From assembly GCA_001604105.1 (NCBI GenBank), contig LVAQ01000016.1:1-64000 (forward strand): a DNA stretch of 64,000 bases. Reading direction: 5' to 3'. The position numbers and the translations under genes were made by a program. Positions 8,395 through 16,913 of the stretch are shown piece after piece. Source of the stretch: Clostridiales bacterium Firm_11. Its GTDB lineage: Bacteria > Bacillota > Clostridia > Christensenellales > Aristaeellaceae. The notes beneath the pieces were generated by a model, which worked only from the letters and a program-made list of their open reading frames with translations, made no database searches and was not told where the DNA came from. The number at the start of each line of letters is the position of its first letter. Within the stretch, counting starts at the first letter, position 1.

Positions 8395-9525
8395 CTACCT
8401 GCGCGGGGCGTGGGGCAAGGTACACACGTAGACCTCGTTATCACTGGCGATGATCATGTTTCCGTTTTGCATCACGCCAATGTATCGTGTGGCGGGATTG
8501 GACAGGGGAAGCGCGTAATCGGTAAAGCGGTTATCATCCATGGCGGCGCGGTAGAGCGTGTTGGCGCTCACAGCATAAATATTTCGGTTCCACATTGCCG
8601 CGCCCAGGCAGGTATCCGGCAGGCTATAGCGCCTGTCCGTAGTGCCGCTGATGAGGCGCAGTTCGCGGATGTCAAAATCGCTATCCGTCTGCGCGGTGGG
8701 GGCGAAGAGCATTTGCGCGCTGCCTTTATCGGGGATATCCGCGTTGATCAGCCGCCAACCGTACACCAATACGCTGGAAGCCGTATCCTCTGTGCCGCGG
8801 TAGTTGAAACTAAGCATTTTGCGGGTGTTGATCACGCGCAGTACGCTGTTTTCAAACAGCACCGCGTAGGTGATGGCGCTGCCCAGCGAGACTTCGCCCG
8901 TGTTCATTTTTCCGACTTCAAAGGTGTTAAGGATGGTATTGGAAGCCGTGCCGAAAACATCCAGCGAAAGCGTCCACATATACTCGCCGTTTTGGCCATA
9001 GAATCCCACATCCAGCATCAACAGTTTTTTATAGGCATCCGCCTCTTCATCCATATGGGCGCCCAGGTGATCTTTGACCACCAGGCGGGGGGAGGTATCG
9101 TCCCCGATGATGGCAGCCACATATTGCTTGCCAGCACGTGCAAACTGGATGGGTGCGCCGAGGTTATCGTTATAGGTGGAGTTACCGTTTTGATCAATAA
9201 TGTAGATGGTGTTGCCTGCCCAGGCGGCAATGACGGTATCAGTCGCGTCAAAACCGGCATTAGCGCCAAGCTGAAAGGACCAGCGCACAGCGCCGGTGCT
9301 GCTCATGCAATGGATGCTCACGCCGTCATAATACAATACATGGTTGCCGAAGGGCGTGATGCTGTCGTTATACTCACAGGGAAGGCGGTAGGCAGTCACA
9401 CTGGTCACCGGACGATGGGTGAACAGTGAAACCAACAGGACGATAACCCCGACGATGCCCGCCAGAATGCCTGCCAGTATTAATAGGGATTGCCAACGTT
9501 TCCGCTTGGGTTTAACCCTTTGCAT
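8395..9525 (-). CDS. DUF5711 family membrane-anchored protein, likely beta-propeller
   Basis: 376 residues. A basic N-terminus (QRVKPKRKRW) precedes one membrane helix (about residues 13-35); the rest is predicted outside the membrane and made of repeated beta-rich units such as GNHVLYYDGVSIHCMS, ENSVLRVINTRKM and NGNMIIASDNEVYV, the look of a PQQ/WD-like propeller. This is the DUF5711 pattern, often next to cvpA in Clostridia as here (31 bases apart). No enzymatic motif is seen; a scaffolding or sensing role at the envelope is a guess. It is the first gene of the operon. Confidence 0.7.
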   Translation of the reverse strand: MQRVKPKRKRWQSLLILAGILAGIVGVIVLLVSLFTHRPVTSVTAYRLPCEYNDSITPFGNHVLYYDGVSIHCMSSTGAVRWSFQLGANAGFDATDTVIAAWAGNTIYIIDQNGNSTYNDNLGAPIQFARAGKQYVAAIIGDDTSPRLVVKDHLGAHMDEEADAYKKLLMLDVGFYGQNGEYMWTLSLDVFGTASNTILNTFEVGKMNTGEVSLGSAITYAVLFENSVLRVINTRKMLSFNYRGTEDTASSVLVYGWRLINADIPDKGSAQMLFAPTAQTDSDFDIRELRLISGTTDRRYSLPDTCLGAAMWNRNIYAVSANTLYRAAMDDNRFTDYALPLSNPATRYIGVMQNGNMIIASDNEVYVCTLPHAPRR

Positions 9526-9606
9526 AGCTACTCCTTGAGCGCGCCCGTGTGCCGCTGCCGTGAGCGGTAAACTGCCTCACGGTTGTTTGCGCGCAAAACA
9601 ACCCTT

Positions 9607-9635
9607 ATTATAACGAAAAGCTTCGCGCTAGGCAA
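9607..9635 (-). promoter_or_regulatory. Promoter of the DUF5711-cvpA-dipeptidase operon
   Basis: Minus strand: TTGCCT (9630-9635), 17-base spacer, TATAAT (9607-9612), about 80 bases before the first start codon. Confidence 0.65.
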
Positions 9636-9678
9636 GCGCGATGTTCACAGGAGGGCCAAACCGTTACACAGACAGAAA

Positions 9679-9702
9679 GCCTTCCCGCAAAAAGGGGAAG
9701 GC
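9679..9702 (-). terminator. Terminator of uxaC
   Basis: GCCTTCCC (9679-9686) pairs with GGGAAGGC (9695-9702). On the minus strand the stem is followed by TTTCTGT. It lies about 135 bases past the uxaC stop. Confidence 0.5.
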
Positions 9703-9837
9703 GTGAGGAAAAAAATACCCATCTGGACAGGCGCGGCGCTGAGAAGTCGCAAAGAGATGCGCTATGACACAGGCTTTCTTTACCATAGCGACAGCGTGTT
9801 GCAGCGTTTACCGTTAAGTGCGCCCGTCAGTGTTTTT

Positions 9838-11244
9838 CTAAACCGGGAAGGCGAAGTACCGCGCGGCGTTATAATAGCTCACATCGCGTACGATCTCTTC
9901 CAAGGCGGCGCGGTCATCGGGAAACTGACCTTCTTCAACCCACTGGCCGAGCAAGCGGCAAAGGATGCGGCGGAAATACTCGTGCCGTGGGTAGCTTAGA
10001 AAGCTGCGGCTATCGGTCAGCATGCCCACAAAGCCTGCCAGATAGCCGAGGTTTGCAAGGCTTACCAGTTGCTGGGTCATCCCTTGCAGATGGTCGTTGA
10101 ACCACCACGCGGAACCATGCTGGATGCGCCCGACGGCTTCTTCGTTCTGGAAGCAACCGCATACCGTATCAATGGCGGCATCATCGGCGGGGTTCAGGCT
10201 GTAGAGTATGGTTTTGGGCAGGGATCCCGCCGCTTCCAGCGCGCCCAGGAGCGCCGCCAGCTGCGCCGATGGGGTGTGGTTATCGATGCAATCATACCCC
10301 GTATCCGGCCCTAAGGCTTCAAGCATTGCGGGATTGTTATCCCGTCGGCAGCCATAGTGCAGCTGCATCACCCAGCCCAAGCGCCTGTATTCACCTGCCA
10401 CAAAGAGCAGGAAGGCCGTCTTGAACTGCCGTTCTTCCTCGGCGGTCACCGCATCCCCCTGTAGCCTGCGGGCAAAAATGGCCTCCACTTCGGCTTGGGA
10501 TGCGGGGGCGTACATGGCATAGGTCAGAGCATGATCGCTCAGGCGACAACCGTTTTCATGGAAATAGGCCATACGTGCCTTGAGCGCAGCGCAGAGCGTT
10601 GCAAAACTGGTAATGCCGATGCCACTCACCTGCGCCAGCTCCGCAAGGTAGGAAAGATAGGTGATTTTCTCCAGGTTCATGGTTTTATCCGGTCGCCATG
10701 CGGGCAGTACTGCTGTTTCAAAGTGCTTATCCTGTTTGAGTTTCTGATGCCACTCCAGTGAATCCAGCGGATCATCTGTGGTGCAGATGAGCGTAACGTT
10801 GCTCCTGCGGATCAACCCGCGCACGCTGAAACCTTCTGTTTTCAGTTTCTCATTGGCAAGCTGCCATACGGTTTGCGCGGTGCTTTCGTTTAGTAGCCCT
10901 TCGTAGCCAAAATAGCGCTGCAATTCCAAATGGCTCCAATGATAAAGCGGGTTACCGACCGCCTTGCCGAGCACGCGCGCCCATGCCATAAACTTTTCCT
11001 GATCACCAGCGTCCCCGGTGATGAGCCGCTCCGGTACGCCTGCGCAGCGCATGAGCCGCCACTTGTAGTGATCCCCCCCCAGCCAAACCTGCGTGATGTT
11101 ATCATACCGACGGTCTTCATAGATTTCACGGGGATTGATGTGGCAATGGTAATCCATGACCGGGCATTGCGCCGCGGTGTTGTGGTAGAGGCGTTTGGCG
11201 GTTTCGGTGGTCAGCAGAAAATCCTTATCCATAAATGCCTGCAT
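9838..11244 (-). CDS. uxaC: Glucuronate isomerase
   Basis: 468-residue uronate isomerase that interconverts D-glucuronate and D-fructuronate (and galacturonate and tagaturonate), the entry step of hexuronate catabolism. The start MQAFMDKDFLL, the metal-binding MDYHCHINPREIYED, the stretch NITQVWLGGDHYKW and the C-terminal LTDSRSFLSYPRHEYF are hallmark UxaC segments. The frame is open far upstream, but UxaC similarity starts at 11244, preceded by GGGGG. It diverges from uxaA, and both promoters carry operators of the same type, so they are probably co-induced. Confidence 0.96.
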   Translation of the reverse strand: MQAFMDKDFLLTTETAKRLYHNTAAQCPVMDYHCHINPREIYEDRRYDNITQVWLGGDHYKWRLMRCAGVPERLITGDAGDQEKFMAWARVLGKAVGNPLYHWSHLELQRYFGYEGLLNESTAQTVWQLANEKLKTEGFSVRGLIRRSNVTLICTTDDPLDSLEWHQKLKQDKHFETAVLPAWRPDKTMNLEKITYLSYLAELAQVSGIGITSFATLCAALKARMAYFHENGCRLSDHALTYAMYAPASQAEVEAIFARRLQGDAVTAEEERQFKTAFLLFVAGEYRRLGWVMQLHYGCRRDNNPAMLEALGPDTGYDCIDNHTPSAQLAALLGALEAAGSLPKTILYSLNPADDAAIDTVCGCFQNEEAVGRIQHGSAWWFNDHLQGMTQQLVSLANLGYLAGFVGMLTDSRSFLSYPRHEYFRRILCRLLGQWVEEGQFPDDRAALEEIVRDVSYYNAARYFAFPV

Positions 11245-11314
11245 GATGGTTATCCCCCTTGGCGCTTGCACATTTGCCGCAGATGCATCGTCGGTGCGCA
11301 ACGACGGCGGTTCG

Positions 11315-11328
11315 TGTAAACGCTTACG
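11315..11328. promoter_or_regulatory. LacI/CcpA-type operator in the uxaC promoter
   Basis: TGTAAACGCTTACG matches the cre/LacI-family pattern TGWNANCGNTNWCA at every fixed position but the last. It lies about 17 bases downstream of the uxaC -10 box, where a bound repressor would block transcription. A second copy lies at 11467-11480. Confidence 0.55.
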
Positions 11329-11344
11329 CATATTTACTTCCATC

Positions 11345-11372
11345 ATTATACGATGTTTTGTTAAAAAATCAA
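11345..11372 (-). promoter_or_regulatory. Promoter of uxaC
   Basis: Minus strand: TTGATT (11367-11372), 16-base spacer, TATAAT (11345-11350). The operator at 11315-11328 sits just downstream. Confidence 0.65.
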
Positions 11373-11425
11373 CCATGTGTTTTATGAATGTTACGCCAAG
11401 CCTACAAAGCATAGGATTACAGGCA

Positions 11426-11454
11426 TTGACGAAAATAAAAAGCTGCGGTAAGAT
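11426..11454 (+). promoter_or_regulatory. Promoter of uxaA
   Basis: TTGACG (11426-11431), 17-base spacer, TAAGAT (11449-11454). The second operator begins 13 bases after the -10 box. Confidence 0.6.
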
Positions 11455-11466
11455 AGGCGCAGGCAA

Positions 11467-11480
11467 TGTAATTGTTTACA
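11467..11480. promoter_or_regulatory. LacI/CcpA-type operator in the uxaA promoter
   Basis: TGTAATTGTTTACA is an imperfect palindrome. Its reverse strand, TGTAAACAATTACA, shares TGTAAAC and TTAC with the uxaC-side site and differs from TGWNANCGNTNWCA at one fixed position. It overlaps the expected transcription start region of uxaA. Confidence 0.55.
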
Positions 11481-11515
11481 CAACGGCGCGCAGTACGCGC
11501 CATAGGGGAGGAACC

Positions 11516-12997
11516 ATGAAGCAAGCCGTACAAATCCACGCCAATGATAATGTTGCAGTGGCGCTCAAAGCGCTACCTGCGGGCACAAAGGTGGCACTGG
11601 ACGCACAAACCTGCGTGTTGGTTAGCGATGTACCTGCGGGGCACAAATTCGCGTTGCTGCCGCTGCAAAAAGATGAGCCAGTGATCAAATACGGGCAACC
11701 AATCGGCGCTGCCAAACGCGCGATTGCCCCAGGGGAGCATGTACACACGCACAACCTGCGCACACTGCTTTCCGGTGAACTCAGCTATACTTATACGCCC
11801 ATACAGGCAAAACAAGGCAAGCGGGAAGCACAGACTTTTTACGGCTACTTGCGCAAGGATGGAAAGGCGGGCGTGCGTAACGAGTTGTGGATACTGCCCA
11901 CGGTCGGGTGTGTAAACGATGTGGCTACGGCGCTGGAACGGGATGCGCAAAGCTTGCTCGGCGGCGGGGTGGAAAACGTGCGCGCCTTTCCACACCCCTA
12001 CGGCTGCTCCCAAATGGGCGATGATCAGGAGCATACCCGTGATATCCTCGCGAACCTTGCCATCCACCCCAATGCTGGCGGCGTGCTGGTGCTGGGGCTT
12101 GGCTGTGAGAACAGCGGCGTTCAGGAGATTCAAAAACGAATGGAGGCGTATGACCCCCAGCGTGTGCGCTTTTTGGTGGCACAGAATGTGGAAGATGAGC
12201 TGGCAAGCGGCATGGCTTTGCTTTCGGAGCTGGCCGCGAACATGGCGGAGGATAAGCGTGTGCCTTTGCCCGCAAGCAAGCTGATCATCGGCATGAAATG
12301 CGGCGGCTCGGATGGGTTTTCCGGCATAACGGCGAATCCCGTCATCGGGCGCTTTTCGGACAAGCTCATTGCCATGGGAGGCAGCACAATCCTGACCGAA
12401 GTACCGGAGATGTTCGGCGCGGAAACGTTGCTGATGGCCCGCTGTATCAATGAAGCCGTTTTTCAGGATACGGTTTCGCTCATCAATGATTTCAAGCAGT
12501 ATTTTGAAGCCCATCACCAAACCATTTATGAAAACCCTTCCCCGGGCAACAAAGAAGGCGGCATATCCACGCTGGAGGATAAAGCGCTCGGCTGTACCCA
12601 GAAGAGTGGGGATTCGCCGGTGGTTGCCGTGCTGCCTTACACAGGTCGCGTGTCACAAAACGGCCTCAACCTGCAAAGCGCCCCGGGTAACGATCTGGTT
12701 GCGACTACAGCCATTGCGGCGGCAGGCGCGCAGATTGTACTGTTTTCCACAGGGCGCGGAACCCCTTTTGGCGGACCAGTACCCACGCTAAAGATCGCCA
12801 GCAATACCCCGCTTGCAACCAAGAAGAAAAACTGGATTGATTTTGACGCAGGCAGGCTGCTCACGGGTGATACGTTGGACGCGCTTGGGGATGCGCTGGC
12901 AGCGCTGGTTCTGGAAACCGCAAGCGGCAAAAAGGCGAAGAACGAAGAAAATGGCTATCAGGGTATCGCAATCTTCAAAACGGGCGTGACGTTGTAA
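11516..12997 (+). CDS. uxaA: Altronate dehydratase
   Basis: 493-residue dehydratase converting D-altronate to 2-keto-3-deoxygluconate in galacturonate catabolism. The N-terminal 90 residues form the SAF-like domain (MKQAVQIHANDNVAVALKAL). The catalytic part carries FYGYLRKDGKAGVRNELW, GLGCENSG and MKCGGSDGFSGITANPVIG, which are family hallmarks. AGGGGAGG is 4 bases upstream of the ATG. The mannonate branch enzyme (UxuA) would be its alternative; the sequence fits UxaA/GarD. Divergent from uxaC and under the same type of operator. The other pathway genes (uxaB, kdgK, kdgA) are not in the window. Confidence 0.95.
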   Translation: MKQAVQIHANDNVAVALKALPAGTKVALDAQTCVLVSDVPAGHKFALLPLQKDEPVIKYGQPIGAAKRAIAPGEHVHTHNLRTLLSGELSYTYTPIQAKQGKREAQTFYGYLRKDGKAGVRNELWILPTVGCVNDVATALERDAQSLLGGGVENVRAFPHPYGCSQMGDDQEHTRDILANLAIHPNAGGVLVLGLGCENSGVQEIQKRMEAYDPQRVRFLVAQNVEDELASGMALLSELAANMAEDKRVPLPASKLIIGMKCGGSDGFSGITANPVIGRFSDKLIAMGGSTILTEVPEMFGAETLLMARCINEAVFQDTVSLINDFKQYFEAHHQTIYENPSPGNKEGGISTLEDKALGCTQKSGDSPVVAVLPYTGRVSQNGLNLQSAPGNDLVATTAIAAAGAQIVLFSTGRGTPFGGPVPTLKIASNTPLATKKKNWIDFDAGRLLTGDTLDALGDALAALVLETASGKKAKNEENGYQGIAIFKTGVTL

Positions 12998-13081
12998 GCG
13001 TTTGGAGAAAGCTGAAACCACAGGATAGGCTGGCTATGCAATCACCAATTTTCCGTGGGATGCCAGTCATCCCTCACGGGT

Positions 13082-13120
13082 AAAAAAAACCCCCCGCACG
13101 CCACAAGCGTGCGGGGGTTT
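13082..13120 (-). terminator. Strong terminator of the sugar ABC ATPase gene
   Basis: CCCCCGCACGC (13091-13101) pairs with GCGTGCGGGGG (13107-13117), an 11-bp GC-rich stem followed on the minus strand by eight T residues. A second hairpin just left (CCGTG..CACGG, 13053-13079) may help end uxaA on the other strand. Confidence 0.85.
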
Positions 13121-13129
13121 GCAACGAGC

Positions 13130-14251
13130 TTAGCGGGTAAGCAGCGTGCTTTCGGTTTCTTTGTCGAAGAAATGCAGGTGATTGACATCGAAGGCGACCT
13201 GGATGGTCTGCCCTGCGCGGCTGGTGGTGCGGGGATTCACGCGCGCTACGATGTTCTCGTCCTTGCCGCTGGTGTTCAGGTAGAGGTATGTTTCCGAACC
13301 CATGAGCTCGGTCACATCTACACGGCAGTTGATCACAGCATCAGGCGCTGCCTGTACAAAAACATCTTCGTCGTGGATGTTCTCGGGGCGGATGCCCATG
13401 ATGACTTCTTTGCCGATAGCGCTTTCATCCGCGAACTTTGCCAGCTTGCTGGGCGGAATCACGATCTTGTTATCGCCAAACCTGGCGACAACATCCTTAC
13501 CATCCTTCTCCAACATAACATTGAAGAAGTTCATCTGCGGGCTGCCGATGAAGCCGGCCACAAACAGGTTGTTGGGGAAATCGTAGAGGTTCTGCGGGCT
13601 ATCCACCTGCTGCACAAAACCGTCTTTCATAACCACGATGCGGGTACCCATGGTCATGGCCTCGGTCTGGTCATGGGTCACATAAATGAAGGTGGTTTGC
13701 AGGCGCTGGTGCAGCTTGGTGATTTCTGTACGCATGGCAACGCGCAGCTTTGCATCCAAGTTGGAAAGCGGTTCGTCCATCAGGAACACCTTGGGCTCAC
13801 GCACGATGGCGCGACCCAGCGCAACGCGCTGGCGCTGGCCGCCGGAAAGCGCCTTGGGCTTGCGGTTCAGGAGGTGATAGATGTCCAACACCTTTGCATT
13901 TTCCTCAACGCGGGCTTTGATTTCCGCTTTGGGAACTTTGCGCAGTTTGAGGCCGAACGCCATATTGTCAAACACAGTCATGTGCGGGTAGAGCGCGTAG
14001 TTCTGGAAAACCATGGCGATGTCGCGATCCTTGGGTGCTACGTCGTTTACCAGCCGATCACCGATGTAGAGCTCGCCACTGGAAATCTCTTCAAGACCGG
14101 CTACCATGCGCAGTGTGGTGGATTTGCCGCAGCCTGAGGGGCCGACCAGCACGATAAACTCCTTATCCTCAATATCAAGGTTAAAGTCGCTAACGGCGGT
14201 CACATTACCGGCGTATACTTTATAAATATTTCTGAGGGATACGCTTGCCAT
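13130..14251 (-). CDS. Sugar ABC transporter ATP-binding protein (MsmK/UgpC type)
   Basis: 373-residue ATPase of carbohydrate uptake ABC systems. It has Walker A VGPSGCGKST, Q-loop MVFQNYALYPHMTV, signature LSGGQRQRVALGRAI, Walker B VFLMDEPLSNLDAKL and THDQTEAMT, followed by an OB/TOBE regulatory domain from about residue 240 (GIRPENIHDEDV). No permease or binding-protein genes lie nearby and it has its own promoter and terminator, as expected of a shared ATPase serving several sugar transporters (MsmK in streptococci, MsmX in Bacillus). Start 14251 follows GGAGGAGG; upstream codons lack similarity. Confidence 0.92.
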   Translation of the reverse strand: MASVSLRNIYKVYAGNVTAVSDFNLDIEDKEFIVLVGPSGCGKSTTLRMVAGLEEISSGELYIGDRLVNDVAPKDRDIAMVFQNYALYPHMTVFDNMAFGLKLRKVPKAEIKARVEENAKVLDIYHLLNRKPKALSGGQRQRVALGRAIVREPKVFLMDEPLSNLDAKLRVAMRTEITKLHQRLQTTFIYVTHDQTEAMTMGTRIVVMKDGFVQQVDSPQNLYDFPNNLFVAGFIGSPQMNFFNVMLEKDGKDVVARFGDNKIVIPPSKLAKFADESAIGKEVIMGIRPENIHDEDVFVQAAPDAVINCRVDVTELMGSETYLYLNTSGKDENIVARVNPRTTSRAGQTIQVAFDVNHLHFFDKETESTLLTR

Positions 14252-14638
14252 GTTTCTGATTCCTCCTCCATTTTTTGCGAACGGCGACAACAGAGCAAAC
14301 CGTTCATCATGGGCTTATTATAACGGTTTCGGCATCACTTGCAAATGGTGCAATTAACCAAAGATTGAGAAACGACTTTGTTCACGATGTATACACTGGG
14401 CAAACTATTGCCAAATTCCAGCCATAAGCAAGGGATAAGCACCGGTTTCGTCGTTCCCGCTGCGTTTTTACAGGTGATTTTCAGCCCCTCGCGTGCTATA
14501 ATCAATAGACGCGCACGTAGGTCTGCGGTGGCAGGCAAGCAGCGTATAACAGCGGCAGGACTACGCGTTTTGGATGTATTGCGGAGGCTCAGCCCTCTAT
14601 CAACGTAAAAGACGATAGCATGGAAGGAAGATGCAACA
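14252..14638. other. Intergenic region between the ABC ATPase gene and pgmB
   Basis: It contains the minus-strand promoter of the ATPase gene (14317-14344) and a plus-strand extended -10 (TGCTATAAT, 14495-14502) with no good -35, which may drive pgmB-tldD with a leader of about 130 bases. No gene is seen. Confidence 0.5.
14317..14344 (-). promoter_or_regulatory. Promoter of the sugar ABC ATPase gene
   Basis: Minus strand: TTGCAA (14339-14344), 16-base spacer, TATAAT (14317-14322). Confidence 0.6.
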
Positions 14639-15280
14639 ATGATCAAGGGCGTTATTTTTGACCTGGACGGCGTAATTGTTACGACAGATGATTGCCATTA
14701 CCTCGCCTGGAAGCACATGGCGGATGAAGAAGGGATTGATTTCAACCGCCAAATCAACGAGAGACTGCGCGGGGTAAGCCGTATGGACAGCCTTGCCATC
14801 ATACTGGAACGTTCCACCAAACCCTATTCCCTGGCGGAAAAGGAAGCCATGGCGGCGCGTAAGAACAATGACTATATAACGCTGATTCATAAACTGACGC
14901 CCGCGGATATTCTCCCCGGTACGCTGGAAACGCTGCGTATTCTGCGGGAGAAGGGTATAAAGATTGCCATTGGCTCTTCCAGCCGCAACACGCCCGTCAT
15001 ACTCAAGCAAATTGGACTTGCGGACGCATTTGATGCAGTGGCGGATGGCAACCAGATTACCCGCAGCAAACCGGACCCCGAGGTTTTTTTGCTGGCGGCA
15101 AGCTTGCTTGCGCTTGACCCTGCCGATTGCCTTGTGGTGGAAGATGCGGATGCGGGCGTGGAAGCGGCGTGCGCCGGTGGCATGGTTGCGCTGGGCGTTG
15201 GTGCGGCAGCGGCAAATCCCCTTGCGATGCACCACGCGCATACGCTGGCCGAGGTCGATTGGGAAGCAATCCTCTGTTGA
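14639..15280 (+). CDS. pgmB: Beta-phosphoglucomutase (HAD superfamily)
   Basis: 213-residue HAD hydrolase-fold enzyme. The nucleophile motif FDLDGVI, the cap-domain signature ERLRGVSRMDSL, the GSSSRN loop and the motif III/IV segment SKPDPEVFL...CLVVEDADAGVEAA point to beta-phosphoglucomutase, which turns beta-glucose-1-phosphate into glucose-6-phosphate after maltose or trehalose phosphorolysis. The Arg in the RGVSR motif distinguishes it from generic phosphatases. GGAAGG lies upstream. tldD begins 27 bases after its stop, so they are probably cotranscribed, though no functional link is evident. No sugar phosphorylase gene is in the window. Confidence 0.88.
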   Translation: MIKGVIFDLDGVIVTTDDCHYLAWKHMADEEGIDFNRQINERLRGVSRMDSLAIILERSTKPYSLAEKEAMAARKNNDYITLIHKLTPADILPGTLETLRILREKGIKIAIGSSSRNTPVILKQIGLADAFDAVADGNQITRSKPDPEVFLLAASLLALDPADCLVVEDADAGVEAACAGGMVALGVGAAAANPLAMHHAHTLAEVDWEAILC

Positions 15281-15307
15281 GGTAAACCTTAGAAGGGAAC
15301 GGGAAGC

Positions 15308-16693
15308 ATGAAGGAATATGCACGTGATATACTGGACGCGGCGCTGGCGACAGGCGGCGATTTTGCGGAGATTTTTTACGAGGATCAGCGTACCAACCAC
15401 TTGCAGCTTTTAGGCGGCAAGGTGGAGCTGATCAACTCCGGCAGGATGCATGGCGCCGGCATTCGCGTATTCAATGGGCTTAACGCCATATATGCCTATA
15501 CCAATGATACGGATAAAGAAGGGCTGCTTCGGTGCGCCCAGCAGGTGGCTTCAGCGGTGCGCGCGCAGCGCAAGGGAACGCTTCGCGCCAAGGCTTTTAC
15601 GGTGGCAGAACTGCCACCCCCGCATGTGTACCGCCAATGGCCAAGCCAAACCGATACGAAGAAGAAGCTGGACTATCTGCGTGCGGCGGACGCGGCGGCA
15701 CGCGGCGTGAGCGCGGAGATTGAACAAGTGAGCTGCACGCTCATGGACAGCGAGCAGGATGTGGTCATCATCAACAGCGAAGGGCTGTACGTGGAAGACA
15801 CCCGTGTACGTACAAGGCTTGCGTGCGTGGCCATCGCCAGCGATGGCAAAGAGAAGCAACAGGGGCATGAGGCGCCCGGCGCGCTGATGGGCTATGAACT
15901 GTTTACCGCTCGCGTGGATGCAGCCAAGGTAGGGCGTGAGGCGGCGGAAAGCGCTACCCTGATGCTGCACGCGCCGGAGTGCCCAGCGGGCGTGATGCCG
16001 GTGGTGATCGATGGCGGCTTTGGCGGCGTGATTTTCCATGAGGCATGCGGGCATAGCCTGGAAGCGACCAGCGTAGCTTTTGGCATGAGCGAGTTTTCAG
16101 GAAAGCTGGGGCAGCAAATTGCCGCAAGCTGTGTGACCGCCGTGGATGATGGCACGCTGCCAAACGAATGGGGCAGTCTGCGTGTGGATGATGAGGGTAT
16201 GCCCACCACACGACTGGTGCTGATTGAAAACGGGATGCTCAAAAACTATATGATTGATAAACTGGGCGGCAAACGGATGGATATGGCGCCCACAGGCAGC
16301 GGGCGCAGGCAGGGCTATGCCAACGCGCCCACCTCGCGCATGCGCAATACGTATATTGCCGCGGGCATGGATGATGACCGTGAGATGATCGCCACCATGG
16401 GGGACGGGCTGTACGCCAAAAAGCTTGGCGGGGGCTCGGTGGATCCTGCGACGGGTGGGTTTAACTTCGCGGTTTCAGAAGGGTATTTGGTGAAGGATGG
16501 GCACATCAGCACGCCGGTGCGGGGCGCGTCCCTGATTGGCAAAGGCGCGGATGTGCTGATGCAGATTGACCGCGTCGGGCGGGAGATGCGTATGGCGCAG
16601 GGTATGTGCGGGAGCATCAGCGGCTCGGTGGCGGTGAATGTAGGACAGCCGATGATTCGAGTCAAGCGGATGACGGTAGGCGGCAGAGCCTGA
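15308..16693 (+). CDS. tldD: Metalloprotease TldD
   Basis: 461-residue zinc protease subunit. The metal-binding HEACGH at residues 244-249 is the TldD signature, and the C-terminal GMCGSISGSVAVNVGQP is also conserved. TldD and TldE form a heterodimer that degrades unfolded peptides and, in some bacteria, matures peptide antibiotics or antitoxins. tldE follows about 220 bases downstream. Preceded by pgmB with 27 bases between. Start follows AAGGGAACGGG. Confidence 0.96.
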   Translation: MKEYARDILDAALATGGDFAEIFYEDQRTNHLQLLGGKVELINSGRMHGAGIRVFNGLNAIYAYTNDTDKEGLLRCAQQVASAVRAQRKGTLRAKAFTVAELPPPHVYRQWPSQTDTKKKLDYLRAADAAARGVSAEIEQVSCTLMDSEQDVVIINSEGLYVEDTRVRTRLACVAIASDGKEKQQGHEAPGALMGYELFTARVDAAKVGREAAESATLMLHAPECPAGVMPVVIDGGFGGVIFHEACGHSLEATSVAFGMSEFSGKLGQQIAASCVTAVDDGTLPNEWGSLRVDDEGMPTTRLVLIENGMLKNYMIDKLGGKRMDMAPTGSGRRQGYANAPTSRMRNTYIAAGMDDDREMIATMGDGLYAKKLGGGSVDPATGGFNFAVSEGYLVKDGHISTPVRGASLIGKGADVLMQIDRVGREMRMAQGMCGSISGSVAVNVGQPMIRVKRMTVGGRA

Positions 16694-16913
16694 GGCGGCG
16701 GGGAAGAAAACCCCTTGCAGGGTTTGGGGCGATATCCTGAAACCATTCGCCAAAGCGAATGCGCAGGCGAGCATGTAGCCGCCAATCGGCCATGAAGCGC
16801 GCAACGACAGCGTACAGCCTTGGGCTGGCGCAATCCGCTTTCCAGCGCGACCCCATCCCCCTTGCGCCAACCCACAAATCATTCCGCACGCTAGAACAGG
16901 AGTGTATCATCAA

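Larger units (their letters stand above)
9526..9837. other. Intergenic region between the DUF5711 operon and uxaC
   Basis: It holds the minus-strand promoter of the DUF5711 operon (9607-9635) and the hairpin that ends uxaC (9679-9702). A plus-strand frame crossing it is not convincing, because it runs antisense into the conserved uxaC end. Confidence 0.6.

Noticed and set aside
8356..9429. Plus-strand frame opposite the DUF5711 gene
   Set aside because: Shadow of a gene with a membrane anchor, RBS, promoter and operon context.
13055..14137. Long open frame antisense to the sugar ABC ATPase gene
   Set aside because: The minus-strand frame has all ABC motifs and a promoter, RBS and terminator; the opposite frame is a GC-rich shadow.
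16694..16901. Possible inserted repeat or gene between tldD and tldE
   Set aside because: Direct repeats or target-site duplications were not seen, and no frame is coding.
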